Program-made: the position numbers and the translations under genes
The notes under the pieces: model-generated
The model's database searches: none
Told to the model about the DNA's origin: nothing
Seen by the model: the letters and a program-made list of their open reading frames with translations, nothing else
NCBI RefSeq assembly: GCF_014230085.1
Contig: NZ_JACHVB010000012.1
Coordinates: 434,001 to 498,000 of the forward strand
Direction: 5' to 3'
Source of the DNA: Ruficoccus amylovorans
GTDB taxonomy: Bacteria; Verrucomicrobiota; Verrucomicrobiia; Opitutales; Cerasicoccaceae
Length of the DNA: 64,000 nt
Part shown: positions 45,231 through 53,645 of the stretch, one piece after another
How the letters are laid out: each line of letters starts with the position of its first letter
Numbering within the stretch: the first letter of the stretch is position 1

Positions 45231-45250
45231 AATGTAGCATAGGCTACATT
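45231..45250. promoter_or_regulatory. MntR-box-like palindrome 3 (perfect arms)
   Basis: AATGTAGCATAGGCTACATT: eight-base perfect arms around a four-base spacer, 40 bases before the porin start. The AGC-N4-GCT core and total size resemble the enterobacterial MntR box (AACATAGC-N4-GCTATGTT). Copy spacing of 50-61 bases suggests cooperative binding. Confidence 0.8.
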
Positions 45251-45289
45251 ATTGAGAAATAACATAATCATCCATCTGCATTCTTCGCT

Positions 45290-46606
45290 ATGAATCCAGT
45301 CTCTACGAAACACCGCTCATACAACAACACCCGGGGCCTCTTTGGCATGATCGCCGCCTGTTGTGTCTATGCCGGGCTTGCCGAAACCGTCCGCGCGCAG
45401 ACTCCGACCGAGGAAGGAACAGCGGTAGAGGCGCAATTGACCGGAGACGCCTTCGGGGCGGACTGGATGAAGACTGTCGGCTTGACCGGCGGTTGGGGCG
45501 GTGTCCGGCAGGGGGTCGAGGACGCGGGGCTGGTCCCATACGCGGTCTTTACCGGGGAGTTTCTGGCCAATGCCAGCGGCGGTTACGCGGACGGATCGGC
45601 CTGGGCTGGGCTCTTGGATTTTGGGCTGGAGGCCGATCTGGACAAGCTGGTCGGCTGGACGGGCGGGAGCTTTTTCGTCAACGCTTTCTACTTTCACGGC
45701 AACGACGTGTCGGGCAGCTACGTGGGCGATTTCAACGCGGTCAGTAACATCTACACCGACACGGAGTTCAACGTCTTCAACATCTATTTTAGGCAGAGCT
45801 TTCAGGACGATCGCTACTGGTTCAAGCTCGGCCAGATCGCGGTGGACGATGATTTCATGCTCTCCGAAAGCGCGTTCCTGTTTATCAATGCCTCCTTCGG
45901 TCCGCTACCGACGGAGTCCGGCAACATCGCCGCTCCGATCTATTCGTTGGCCGCTCCTGGCGCGCTGGTCTATGTCGAGCCGGTTGAGAACTGGTTCATC
46001 CAGACGGCCATCTACGCCGGGGACGCCGGACCGGCGCAGTCCAGCAACCACGGATTTGACTGGCGCACGGGCGGCAGCGCGGGCTGGGCCTGGTTTGGAG
46101 AGGTGGGAACGCGCTACGATCTGGCGGCAGGCGGTGTCATCAAGATCGGCGGCTACTACGCGACCGGAGAGTTCACCAACTACGCTACCGGCGCGAACGA
46201 GCGCGGCCTGGGCTCGGTTTATGGCGTGATCGACCAGCAGGTGCTCGCCGCCGAGGACGGCAGTCCCGGTCTGAGCGTGTTTGTGCGCGGCGGTCTCGCC
46301 CCCGATGACGACCTTGTAACCGTCAGCGCCTACGTGGACGGCGGGGTGGTGCTCAGCGACTTGTTTCTCGACGGCGATGCTTTCGGGGTGGCGGTTTCGC
46401 AGACTTTTTTCGGTGACGAGTACCTGAACGCGACCCGCGCGGGCGGCACGCCGGTGACCTCCTCCGAGACCGTGATCGAGGCGACCTACCAGTTCAAGCT
46501 CACCGAGTGGCTGGCGGTCCAACCGGACCTCCAGTATGTATTCGATCCTCACTACAGTGACAACGACGCGCTGATCGTCGGCGTGCGCGCCGAGCTGGCC
46601 TTCTGA
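45290..46606 (+). CDS. OprB-type outer-membrane porin
   Basis: A 438-residue outer-membrane beta-barrel with a signal peptide (about residues 1-37, ending VRAQT). It belongs to the carbohydrate-selective porin OprB family: LTGGWGGVRQGVEDAGLVPYAVFTG, then paired strands such as FNVFNIYFRQSF and a terminal aromatic residue (VRAELAF). OprB proteins were named for glucose uptake. Here it directly follows three metalloregulator-type operators and precedes a metal ABC transporter, so diffusion of Mn2+ or Zn2+ across the outer membrane is the better hypothesis. The Mn-responsive porin MnoP of Bradyrhizobium is a functional precedent. Confidence 0.9.
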   Translation: MNPVSTKHRSYNNTRGLFGMIAACCVYAGLAETVRAQTPTEEGTAVEAQLTGDAFGADWMKTVGLTGGWGGVRQGVEDAGLVPYAVFTGEFLANASGGYADGSAWAGLLDFGLEADLDKLVGWTGGSFFVNAFYFHGNDVSGSYVGDFNAVSNIYTDTEFNVFNIYFRQSFQDDRYWFKLGQIAVDDDFMLSESAFLFINASFGPLPTESGNIAAPIYSLAAPGALVYVEPVENWFIQTAIYAGDAGPAQSSNHGFDWRTGGSAGWAWFGEVGTRYDLAAGGVIKIGGYYATGEFTNYATGANERGLGSVYGVIDQQVLAAEDGSPGLSVFVRGGLAPDDDLVTVSAYVDGGVVLSDLFLDGDAFGVAVSQTFFGDEYLNATRAGGTPVTSSETVIEATYQFKLTEWLAVQPDLQYVFDPHYSDNDALIVGVRAELAF

Positions 46607-46661
46607 TCAGCCAGAAACTCCTTCATGTATCCGAAATTAAATACGAACGACCATCATCATC

Positions 46662-47672
46662 ATGAACCTGTTGAAAACAAAAAATCTATTCGCAAAGAAA
46701 CTGCGCCCGCTGGCGCTCGCCGTTGCGGCTGCGCTGACGCTTGCCACGGCTGTCCCCACTGCGCTCGAAGCCGCGCCAGACAAATACCCCTATACGGCGG
46801 TGACGACCGTGGGGATGATCACAGATATCGTGCGCAATGTCGCTGGTGATAAGGCCGAGGTCGAGGGGCTGATTGGTGAGGGCGTGGACCCCCACCTGTA
46901 CAAGCCGACGCGCGGCGATGTCATGGCGTTGAGCCGGGCGGATATCATCTTCTACAGCGGCCTTATGCTGGAAGGGAAAATGGCCGACGTGCTCATTCGC
47001 GTGGCCCGCAAGGGCAAGCCGGTCTATGCCGTGACGGAGGAGATTCTCGACCAGGGCGACTACGTCATGACCGACGAGCAGGAGCACTATGACCCACACG
47101 TATGGATGGATGTGGGCGGCTGGATCATGGCGACCGATGTGGTTGGCGATGCCCTTGGCGAGTACGACCCGGCCAACGTCGCCTACTACCGTCAAAACGC
47201 CGACGCCTACATGGAAAAGCTACGCAAACTTGACGCCTATGTGCGCGAAGTCATCGCCACCATCCCCGAGAACCAGCGTGTACTGGTCACGGCGCACGAT
47301 GCGTTCAACTACATGGGCCGGGCCTACGATCTGGAGGTGATGGGCATTCAGGGCATCAGCACCGAGTCGGAGGCCGGGGTCAAGGACATCGAAAATCTGG
47401 TCAACTTCCTCGTCGAAAACCACATCCCGGCTGTTTTCGTGGAGACCTCGGTGTCGGACAAAAACGTCCGCGCACTGGTCGAGGGCGCACGTGCTCGCGG
47501 GCACGACCTGAAGATCGGAGGCTCGCTCTTTTCTGACGCGATGGGGGCTCCCGGCACCTACGAGGGCACCTACATCGGCATGCTCGACCACAACGCCACC
47601 ACCATCGCCAAAGCCCTCGGCGGCAATCCGCCCGCCAAGGGCCTTAACGGCAAGCTTTCCAACGGACAATAA
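46662..47672 (+). CDS. TroA/ZnuA-type Mn/Zn-binding ABC transporter substrate protein
   Basis: A 336-residue periplasmic cluster A-I solute-binding protein. The signal peptide ends near [10 protein letters not shown]. Likely metal ligands are His in GVDPHLY, His in YDPHVWMD, His in [14 protein letters not shown] and Asp in LFSDAMGA, that is the His-His-His-Asp set of TroA/ZnuA rather than the His-His-Glu-Asp set of PsaA/Mnt[10 protein letters not shown] is also TroA-like. No His-rich zinc loop is present, which leans away from a dedicated ZnuA. It is separated from the ATPase gene by 113 bases containing a terminator-like hairpin. Confidence 0.93.
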   Translation: MNLLKTKNLFAKKLRPLALAVAAALTLATAVPTALEAAPDKYPYTAVTTVGMITDIVRNVAGDKAEVEGLIGEGVDPHLYKPTRGDVMALSRADIIFYSGLMLEGKMADVLIRVARKGKPVYAVTEEILDQGDYVMTDEQEHYDPHVWMDVGGWIMATDVVGDALGEYDPANVAYYRQNADAYMEKLRKLDAYVREVIATIPENQRVLVTAHDAFNYMGRAYDLEVMGIQGISTESEAGVKDIENLVNFLVENHIPAVFVETSVSDKNVRALVEGARARGHDLKIGGSLFSDAMGAPGTYEGTYIGMLDHNATTIAKALGGNPPAKGLNGKLSNGQ

Positions 47673-47707
47673 CGGAAGAACGTTGTCCAGCGGAGGTTAA
47701 CAGTAAC

Positions 47708-47774
47708 GCCTGGCGGCGGCCGTGCCGGTGTCGTGTCCATCTAAGCGGGTACGCGCCGCTGTCAGGCTTTTTTT
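47708..47774 (+). terminator. terminator/attenuator hairpin inside the metal-uptake operon
   Basis: GCCTGGCGGCGG at 47708-47719 pairs imperfectly with CGCCGCTGTCAGGC ending at 47767 and runs into TTTTTTT (47768-47774). It lies between the binding-protein gene and the ATPase gene and would give fewer transcripts of the membrane parts than of the binding protein. Confidence 0.65.
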
Positions 47775-47785
47775 ATTCAATCATC

Positions 47786-48598
47786 ATGTCCAAATCCGAA
47801 CCTCAATCCGTCGCGTATCAGGCGGGCAAGTCCGCAGGTCCGCTCCCTCTCTCGGTGCGGGACCTGACCGTGGCGTATCACCGCAAGCCCGTCATCTGGG
47901 ACGTGGACCTGCAAATCCCCGAGGGTAAGCTGGTCGGTATCGTTGGCCCCAACGGCGCAGGCAAGTCCACCCTGATCAAAGCCTGTCTGGAACTGATCCC
48001 ATCTGCTTCGGGGCAGGTACAGATTTACGGCAAGCCCTACAAAAAGCAGCGCTCCGTCGTCGGCTACGTGCCCCAGCGCGAGAGCGTGGACTGGGATTTT
48101 CCGGTCAGTGCGCTGGATGTCGTGGCGATGGGGCTTTATGGACGTATCGGCTGGTTTCGTCCGGTGGGGAAGAGCCACAAGGCGCTTGCCCGTCAGGCGT
48201 TGGAACGCGTGGGAATCGCCCACCTGGCCGACCGGCAGATCAGCCAGCTTTCCGGCGGGCAACAGCAGCGGGTCTTTCTGGCCCGGGCACTGGCGCAGGA
48301 CGCGCAGCTCTACTTCATGGACGAGCCCTTCGCGGCGGTGGACGCCGCCACCGAGCGTGCCATTGTCGCATTGCTCAAGGAGCTGAAGACACAGGGCAAG
48401 ACGACGCTGGTGGTGCATCACGATCTCGCCACCGTTGCCCAGTACTTCGACTGGGTCGTGATGCTGAACATGCGTGTCGTCGCAGCCGGACCGACGCAGG
48501 AAGTCTTTACCCAGGAAAATCTGAAAAAGACCTACGGCGGCAAACTCACGCTGTTGGCAGAAGCCGAGCACGCACTCTCGCAGTTGAAAGTCCAATGA
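47786..48598 (+). CDS. Mn/Zn ABC transporter ATP-binding protein
   Basis: A 270-residue ABC ATPase of the MntB/ZnuC/TroB family. Walker A is GPNGAGKST, the Q-loop [13 protein letters not shown] is typical of metal (cluster A-I) importers, the signature is LSGGQQQR, Walker B is [12 protein letters not shown] and the switch His is in VVHHD. It overlaps the next gene by four bases (ATGA), so it is translated with the permease. Confidence 0.95.
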   Translation: MSKSEPQSVAYQAGKSAGPLPLSVRDLTVAYHRKPVIWDVDLQIPEGKLVGIVGPNGAGKSTLIKACLELIPSASGQVQIYGKPYKKQRSVVGYVPQRESVDWDFPVSALDVVAMGLYGRIGWFRPVGKSHKALARQALERVGIAHLADRQISQLSGGQQQRVFLARALAQDAQLYFMDEPFAAVDAATERAIVALLKELKTQGKTTLVVHHDLATVAQYFDWVVMLNMRVVAAGPTQEVFTQENLKKTYGGKLTLLAEAEHALSQLKVQ

Positions 48599-50067
48599 AA
48601 CGCCTCCCGCTCATTCTCACGACCGTAGTGCTGACGCTCGCCGGGACAGGCATGGCCGGAGCGCACGGCGACAGCCCGTCTCCCGCCCGGAGCGCGGGCT
48701 TGTATAACACGCAGTTCGCTTGGCCGTCGATGGAGGACATCTTTCGCGTGGCCACGCTTCAGGACTACAACACGCGGCTGGTCGTACTCACGACATTTAT
48801 TCTCGGGCTCGCCTCGGGGCTGATCGGAAGCTTTCTGCTGTTGCGCAAGCGTTCGCTCATGGGCGACGCACTTTCGCACGCGTGTCTGCCGGGCATCGGC
48901 CTGGCCTTTATCATCATGGTCGCTGCCGGAGAAACGGGAAAGTATCTGCCCGGCTTGCTGGCCGGGGCCGCCATCACCGGGGTGGCGGGTGTCGGACTGG
49001 TCATGGCTGTGAGGAACACCTCGCGCATCAAGGACGACACCGCGATGAGCCTTGTGCTGAGTGTCTTTTTCGGCGGCGGCATCTCCATCCTCGCCATGGC
49101 GCAGGACATGCCGGGAGCCAGCGCCGCCGGGCTGGAGTATTTTATCTACGGCAAGACCGCCTCGATGGTCATGCAGGATTTCTGGTTGCTGACCGGCGTG
49201 GCCGGGCTGGTGCTGCTTGGCTCGCTTCTGCTGATGAAGGAGTTCACGCTGCTGTGCTTTGACGAGGGCTACGGAAAAAGTCTCGGCTGGCCCGTTCACA
49301 CGCTGGACCTGGTCATGCTTGCGCTCGTCACACTCGTGACCGTGGTCGGACTGCAAGCGGTCGGCCTCATCCTGATCATCGCCTTCCTCATTACACCGGC
49401 TGCCGCCGCCCGTTTCTGGACCGAGAACCTGAAAAAGATGCTCTTGCTGGCCGCCGTAATCGGGGCGCTCAGCGGCTGGCTTGGGGCGGCGGTCAGCGCC
49501 TTGTTGCCACGGTTACCCGCCGGGGCTGTCATCGTATTGACGGCGGCCAGCCTGTTTCTGCTCAGCATGATTTTCGGCAGCGCGCGGGGCGTGCTCAAGC
49601 GCGCGCTCGGCCATGCGCGACTCAAGCGCAAAGTCGGCCGCCAACACCTGTTGCGGGCGGTTTACGAGATACAGGAAGCGCATTGTGAAAACGAGTCACA
49701 AGCGCCTGCCAATGTGCCGGTCCCTTTTGACGAACTGTCTCGCAAGCGGAGTTGGACACTGAAGCAGTTGCGTAAGCTCATCCAACGCGCCGGGCGTGAA
49801 GACCACATCGAGTCTTTCGATGGCGAAACTCTCAGCCTGTCCGAATCCGGCTATGGCGAGGCTGCCCGCATCACCCGCAACCACCGCCTGTGGGAAATCT
49901 TTCTCATCACCCACGCCGACATCGCGGCCAGCCACGTGGACCGGGACGCCGATTCGGTCGAGCACGTCCTGAGCCCCGACATGGTGCGTGAGCTCGAACA
50001 GAAACTCGATATGCGCACGGTGCCTGCCAGCCCGCATCCGCTCAACCAAGGAGAATCACTTTCATGA
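48595..50067 (+). CDS. metal ABC transporter permease fused to a DtxR/MntR-like C-terminal domain
   Basis: A 490-residue fusion. Residues 1-25 form a signal-like helix. Residues about 60-330 are an ABC-3 metal permease with eight or so helices ([40 protein letters not shown]). Residues about 346-480 are DtxR-like: a helix [13 protein letters not shown], a winged helix ([20 protein letters not shown]...LSESGYGEA) and the dimerisation/metal motif RNH (His430)...DSVEHVLS (Asp453, Glu456, His457). Compared by eye with B. subtilis MntR, His77, Glu102 and His103 are kept and Glu99 is Asp. The N-terminal Asp8 and Glu11 are replaced by His351 and Arg354. It overlaps both neighbours by four bases. Confidence 0.93.
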   Translation: MKRLPLILTTVVLTLAGTGMAGAHGDSPSPARSAGLYNTQFAWPSMEDIFRVATLQDYNTRLVVLTTFILGLASGLIGSFLLLRKRSLMGDALSHACLPGIGLAFIIMVAAGETGKYLPGLLAGAAITGVAGVGLVMAVRNTSRIKDDTAMSLVLSVFFGGGISILAMAQDMPGASAAGLEYFIYGKTASMVMQDFWLLTGVAGLVLLGSLLLMKEFTLLCFDEGYGKSLGWPVHTLDLVMLALVTLVTVVGLQAVGLILIIAFLITPAAAARFWTENLKKMLLLAAVIGALSGWLGAAVSALLPRLPAGAVIVLTAASLFLLSMIFGSARGVLKRALGHARLKRKVGRQHLLRAVYEIQEAHCENESQAPANVPVPFDELSRKRSWTLKQLRKLIQRAGREDHIESFDGETLSLSESGYGEAARITRNHRLWEIFLITHADIAASHVDRDADSVEHVLSPDMVRELEQKLDMRTVPASPHPLNQGESLS

Positions 50068-51011
50068 ACTGGTACGCTTACGATACCTGGATCGTTATTA
50101 TCGGCGCGCTCTGCGCCATCGCTGCCGCCTTGCCGGGAACGTTTCTCGTCCTGCGGCGCATGAGTATGATGGGCGATGCAATCAGCCACGCCGTCCTGCC
50201 GGGGCTGGCCGTGGCCTTTCTCGTCACGGGCACCCGGGCAAGCCTGGCCATGTTCGCGGGGGCCGCTATCGTCGGCGTCCTGACGGCAGTCTTCACCCAA
50301 TGGATCAGCAGTTGGGGCAAAGTGGACCGGGGAGCCTCCATGGGCATCGTCTTTACCACGCTGTTTGCCTTTGGACTGTTGCTGATCGTGCAAGCCGCCG
50401 ACCATGTCGATCTAGATCCGGGATGCGTCCTCTACGGGGCTATCGAGTTGACCCCGCTGGATGTACTGGCCGATATCGAAGTCGGCGGCATTCTGCTGGA
50501 AATCCCCCGGGCCGCTGTCGTGCTGGGGGCAGTTGCTGTTGTCAACCTGCTGCTCATTGTGAGCTTGTACAAGGAATACAAAATCAGCGCCTTTGACCCG
50601 GACCTGGCGACCACGCAGGGCGTCAATGCCGGGCTCATGCACTACCTGCTGATGACGCAGGTCGCCGTGACTACGGTGGCGTCCTTCGAAGCGGTGGGGA
50701 GCATCATCGTGATCGCCATGCTCATCGTCCCCGCCGCTACCGCGCACCTGCTCACAGACCGCCTCGGGCTGATGCTGGTGCTGGCGACTGGTTTCGGGGC
50801 TTTATCGTCGTTTGTCGGGCATGTGCTCGCCCTGTGGTTGCCACCGCTGATGGGATTCGCGGGCACAACCACCTCCGGCATGATGGCTGTGGCCACGGGC
50901 CTGTTTTTCCTGCTGGCCTGGTTGTTTTCACCCCGCTATGGCGTGGTGCGCCGCATTGGGCGTCAGCGTTTGGACGTTGCGGAGTTGCCCGAAGAAGAGA
51001 GACTGGCGTGA
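50064..51011 (+). CDS. metal ABC transporter permease (second subunit)
   Basis: A 315-residue ABC-3 family permease with eight to nine helices (LRRMSMMGDAISHAVLPGLAVAFL; FEAVGSIIVIAMLIVPAATAHLLTD). It lacks the regulatory domain of the upstream subunit. Two permeases (C and D) per operon is the TroCD/MntCD arrangement. The four-base overlap with the upstream fusion gene points to coupled translation. The C-terminal 25 residues are basic and probably cytoplasmic. Confidence 0.95.
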   Translation: MNWYAYDTWIVIIGALCAIAAALPGTFLVLRRMSMMGDAISHAVLPGLAVAFLVTGTRASLAMFAGAAIVGVLTAVFTQWISSWGKVDRGASMGIVFTTLFAFGLLLIVQAADHVDLDPGCVLYGAIELTPLDVLADIEVGGILLEIPRAAVVLGAVAVVNLLLIVSLYKEYKISAFDPDLATTQGVNAGLMHYLLMTQVAVTTVASFEAVGSIIVIAMLIVPAATAHLLTDRLGLMLVLATGFGALSSFVGHVLALWLPPLMGFAGTTTSGMMAVATGLFFLLAWLFSPRYGVVRRIGRQRLDVAELPEEERLA

Positions 51012-51124
51012 ACCTGGCGGGTGGCCTGCGGACGCCGATGCTTAATAGTTGGTTGCGCGTTAATTCCAAGAAATCCTTGACGCTCGCTGTAGCCGGCTGA
51101 AGTTGACTGCGAAGCAAAGGCTCC

Positions 51125-51649
51125 TTGTTCGAAGGCGGCACCCTTGTCTGCGCTTTTGCGAACTGGCCGGGTCACATCCAGCCGCAAGAGGTGGACGAGG
51201 TCATCCATGTTGTTGATATTTACCCGACTCTGACCGCCCTGGCTGACGCCTCCACCGCCAAGTGCAAACCACTGGACGGCCTCAATGTCTGGGAAAGCAT
51301 CGCCCGAGGAGAACCGTCACCACGCGACGAATTTTTCTACAATATTGAGCCCTTTCGTGCCGCCATGCGGCAGGGCGACTGGAAACTGATTTGGCGCACG
51401 ACCTTGCCGTCCTCCGTGGATCTCTACAACCTCGCAGAAGACCCCTACGAGCAAAACAACCTCGCCGCCACCGAACCGGAACTCGTTGCGTCCATGCAAA
51501 GACGTATAAACGAAGCCGCAAATGATGCGCAAAAACCACTCTTTTTCGCCGACCAGTTCAAGGTCGTCATGCGTAATATGAACGGCGAGCCCGTCTTACC
51601 CTACGAAAATGGGTTCGGAGAAGCGGAACAATTCACCAGCGAACATTAA
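51125..51649 (+). pseudogene. N-terminally truncated sulfatase relic
   Basis: A 174-codon frame matching only the C-terminal third of an arylsulfatase. It begins at SLFEGGTLVCAFANWPGHI (the SLYEGG region), continues through VVDIYPTLTALAD and MRQGDWKLIWR, and ends with DLYNLAEDPYEQNNLAA and a long tail. There is no N-terminal metal site and no C-x-P-S-R motif. The first codon is a TTG with no clear ribosome site. The frame extends upstream about 15 codons without similarity. It lies between the metal operon and the tRNA remnant. Confidence 0.85.
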
Positions 51650-51673
51650 AAAAGCCCTCCCGGGAAGGAGAGC
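51648..51673 (-). terminator. rho-independent terminator downstream of the tRNA remnant
   Basis: On the minus strand GCTCTCC-TTCCCG-GGAGGGC is followed by TTTTTT: a 7-bp stem and 6-base loop. It sits 10 bases beyond the CCA end of the tRNA fragment, exactly where the terminator of an intact tRNA gene would be. Confidence 0.85.
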
Positions 51674-51683
51674 GAAAAAGTAG

Positions 51684-51705
51684 TGGTGGAGCCGATCGGG
51701 ATCGA
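51684..51705 (-). other. 3' end of a tRNA gene (probable tRNA-Ala), likely attachment site
   Basis: On the minus strand, 22 bases match the 3' end of a tRNA from the T-loop to the encoded CCA: TCGATC of the loop, CCGAT of the T stem, CGGCTCC of the acceptor, then A-CCA. The sequence before the loop does not pair, so the 5' two-thirds of the tRNA is absent. A tRNA end of this kind, followed by its own terminator, is the usual scar left at one side of an element integrated in a tRNA gene. Confidence 0.75.
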
Positions 51706-51986
51706 GCGGGATGTTGGCTATAAAGGTGTTGTGAATGTTGGTTGTGCTCTGGTTGTTGTTTTCAGGGAAAATGTAAAGCAGCGAAGAGCGTGGTCGAAAG
51801 GTAACGTTTTACTTATATGATCGCGTGGGTTGTGAGATGGTGCGAGCAGCGCTTGCTTACCGTCTATGGTTCCTCCCGTTTACCGAACGCTCGCTGTCGG
51901 GCGTCGGCTCAAGTCAACTGTGGAACAAACGCAGTCTAGCGATGGCCTATCCGAAAGCTTTGGGAAGGCATATTATTCGAAAACTA

Positions 51987-52970
51987 ATGGGATCGAGTTG
52001 GCACCTGGGATTTGATATCGGGGGTACAAAATGTGCCGTCATTTTAGGCCAATACGAGCCTGCTTTGGCGCGTCCGGTGATTGTGGAACGTCGGGCATTC
52101 AAGACGAATGAGTGGGAGCACCCGTCGGAGGCGCTTGCAGCCATGGCAGCCACTGCTGTTGGGATGGTGAAGAAACACGGTTTGCTCACCTCTGACATTG
52201 CCTCGGCAGGAATCAGTTGCGGAGGCCCCCTCGATAGTGTCCGTGGTGTGGTTCTCTCGCCCCCGAATCTACCCGGTTGGGATGAGGTCCCGGTGGTTGG
52301 GGTTTTGAGTGAGGAATTATCCATCCCGGTAAAACTACAAAATGACGCCAATGCCTGCGCACTGGCGGAATGGCGGTGGGGGGCGGCCCAAGGCGCCGAT
52401 ACGGCGGTTTTTCTGACCTATGGCACGGGCTTGGGTGCGGGCCTTATTATCGGAGGTCGGCTGCACGAGGGACGTATAGGACTGGCGGGTGAAGTCGGGC
52501 ACTGGCAACTGGCAAGTGAAGGACCTGTCGGTTACGGTAAGTCGGGCTCGTTCGAAGGCTTCTGCTCCGGAGGTGGAATGGCTCGATTGGCGAGTTCACT
52601 GCTGACCCGCCGGGCTGCAAGCAGTACGTTCGGCCAAGTCTGGAGCGGCCACTCAGGCACATCCATCTCTCCTGATGTAAAGGCGCTGGCGACGGCGGCA
52701 CGTGAGGGGGATCCACTGGCCCGCGAGGTCTTTGAGACGGCGGCTCGGAAGTTGGGGCAAGGACTTGCCCTTATCATCGATTTACTCAATCCGGAAGTCA
52801 TCGTTATCGGGAGCATTTTTACCCGCTGCGAAGACCTTCTGCGGCCCGGGATGGAGTGTGAGCTGAGCGCGCAGGCTTTACCCGCCGCCCTGGCTGCCTG
52901 CCGGGTTGTTCCTGCCGCGCTGGGAGAGCAAATCGGGGACTACGCCGCGTTGGCGGTAGGCAGCCTGTGA
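51987..52970 (+). CDS. ROK-family sugar kinase
   Basis: A 327-residue cytoplasmic kinase that phosphorylates hexoses or N-acetyl-hexosamines. The ATP motif is LGFDIGGTKCAVILG at the N-terminus, and the ROK signature region is TYGTGLGAGLIIGGRLHEGR followed by GLAGEVGHW. The usual zinc motif (CxCGxxGCxE) is missing; in its place is GYGKSGSFEGFCSGGG, which occurs in a ROK subgroup. The ATG at 51987 sits just before the kinase fold; the longer frame from 51825 is not supported. The SIS isomerase and alpha-mannosidase genes follow on the same strand. Confidence 0.9.
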   Translation: MGSSWHLGFDIGGTKCAVILGQYEPALARPVIVERRAFKTNEWEHPSEALAAMAATAVGMVKKHGLLTSDIASAGISCGGPLDSVRGVVLSPPNLPGWDEVPVVGVLSEELSIPVKLQNDANACALAEWRWGAAQGADTAVFLTYGTGLGAGLIIGGRLHEGRIGLAGEVGHWQLASEGPVGYGKSGSFEGFCSGGGMARLASSLLTRRAASSTFGQVWSGHSGTSISPDVKALATAAREGDPLAREVFETAARKLGQGLALIIDLLNPEVIVIGSIFTRCEDLLRPGMECELSAQALPAALAACRVVPAALGEQIGDYAALAVGSL

Positions 52971-53012
52971 CGAAGTAAATGGCACGGTTATTGGAATATT
53001 TTTGGACTTGGA

Positions 53013-53645
53013 ATGAACAAACACTTAAACGATTTACTGAGGCGCTACCCTGCGCTGGAAGCATGTCTGGGAGATATTGAGCAGGCTTTTAAGCAACTGC
53101 ACGCCGTCTTTCACGGCGGCGGTAAGCTACTTCTGTGTGGCAATGGAGGTAGCTGTGCCGATGCCGCGCACATAGCTGGTGAGCTAATGAAGGGCTTTAT
53201 GCGATCTCGGCCTCTTCCTGGCGACCTGGCGGCTCGATTGATGGAGGCAGACCCGGAACTGGGGGAGGCTGGAGTACGGAAACTACAGGGGGCTTTGCCC
53301 GCCGTTGTACTCACGGGTAGCGACCCATTGGCCACCGCCATCGCAAACGACATCGACGGCGAGCTCGTTTTTGCGCAGCAGGTGCTCGGCCTGGGCAGGG
53401 AAGGGGACGCGTTGCTGGCGATCAGTACCTCCGGGCATTCGCGAAATGTCTGCCGGGCGGTTGGGGTGGCGCGGGCACTGGGCTTGCGGACGCTTGGCTT
53501 AAGCGGTGGGGACGGGGGGTGGCTGACCCGCTCCTGCGAGACATGCATCGTCGTGCCCGGTTCTACCGTCCCCGAAATTCAGGAACTGCACCTGCCGGTC
53601 TATCACTGTTTGTGCCGGATGCTGGAGGATGCTTTTTTCGCCTGA
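53013..53645 (+). CDS. SIS-domain phosphosugar isomerase (GmhA-like)
   Basis: A 210-residue isomerase with one SIS domain. LLCGNGGSCADAAHIAGEL is the phosphate-binding loop of GmhA/DiaA-type proteins, and LLAISTSGHSRNV is the second. GmhA converts sedoheptulose-7-phosphate for heptose synthesis. Here it sits 42 bases after a ROK kinase and upstream of an alpha-mannosidase, so a catabolic phosphosugar, for example from mannosides, is also possible. Acidic C-terminal helix PVYHCLCRMLEDAFF ends the domain. Confidence 0.9.
   Translation: MNKHLNDLLRRYPALEACLGDIEQAFKQLHAVFHGGGKLLLCGNGGSCADAAHIAGELMKGFMRSRPLPGDLAARLMEADPELGEAGVRKLQGALPAVVLTGSDPLATAIANDIDGELVFAQQVLGLGREGDALLAISTSGHSRNVCRAVGVARALGLRTLGLSGGDGGWLTRSCETCIVVPGSTVPEIQELHLPVYHCLCRMLEDAFFA

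Larger units (their letters stand above)
44880..45289. other. 410-bp upstream region of the metal-uptake operon
   Basis: A long leader with three MntR-box-like palindromes (listed separately). TTGACA at 45107-45112 is a good -35 candidate, with the first palindrome starting 8 bases after it, inside the spacer and -10 region. The first 180 bases, after metR, contain G/C-rich repeats (GGCAAG...CTTGCC near 45020-45045) but no T-tract terminator. Confidence 0.7.
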
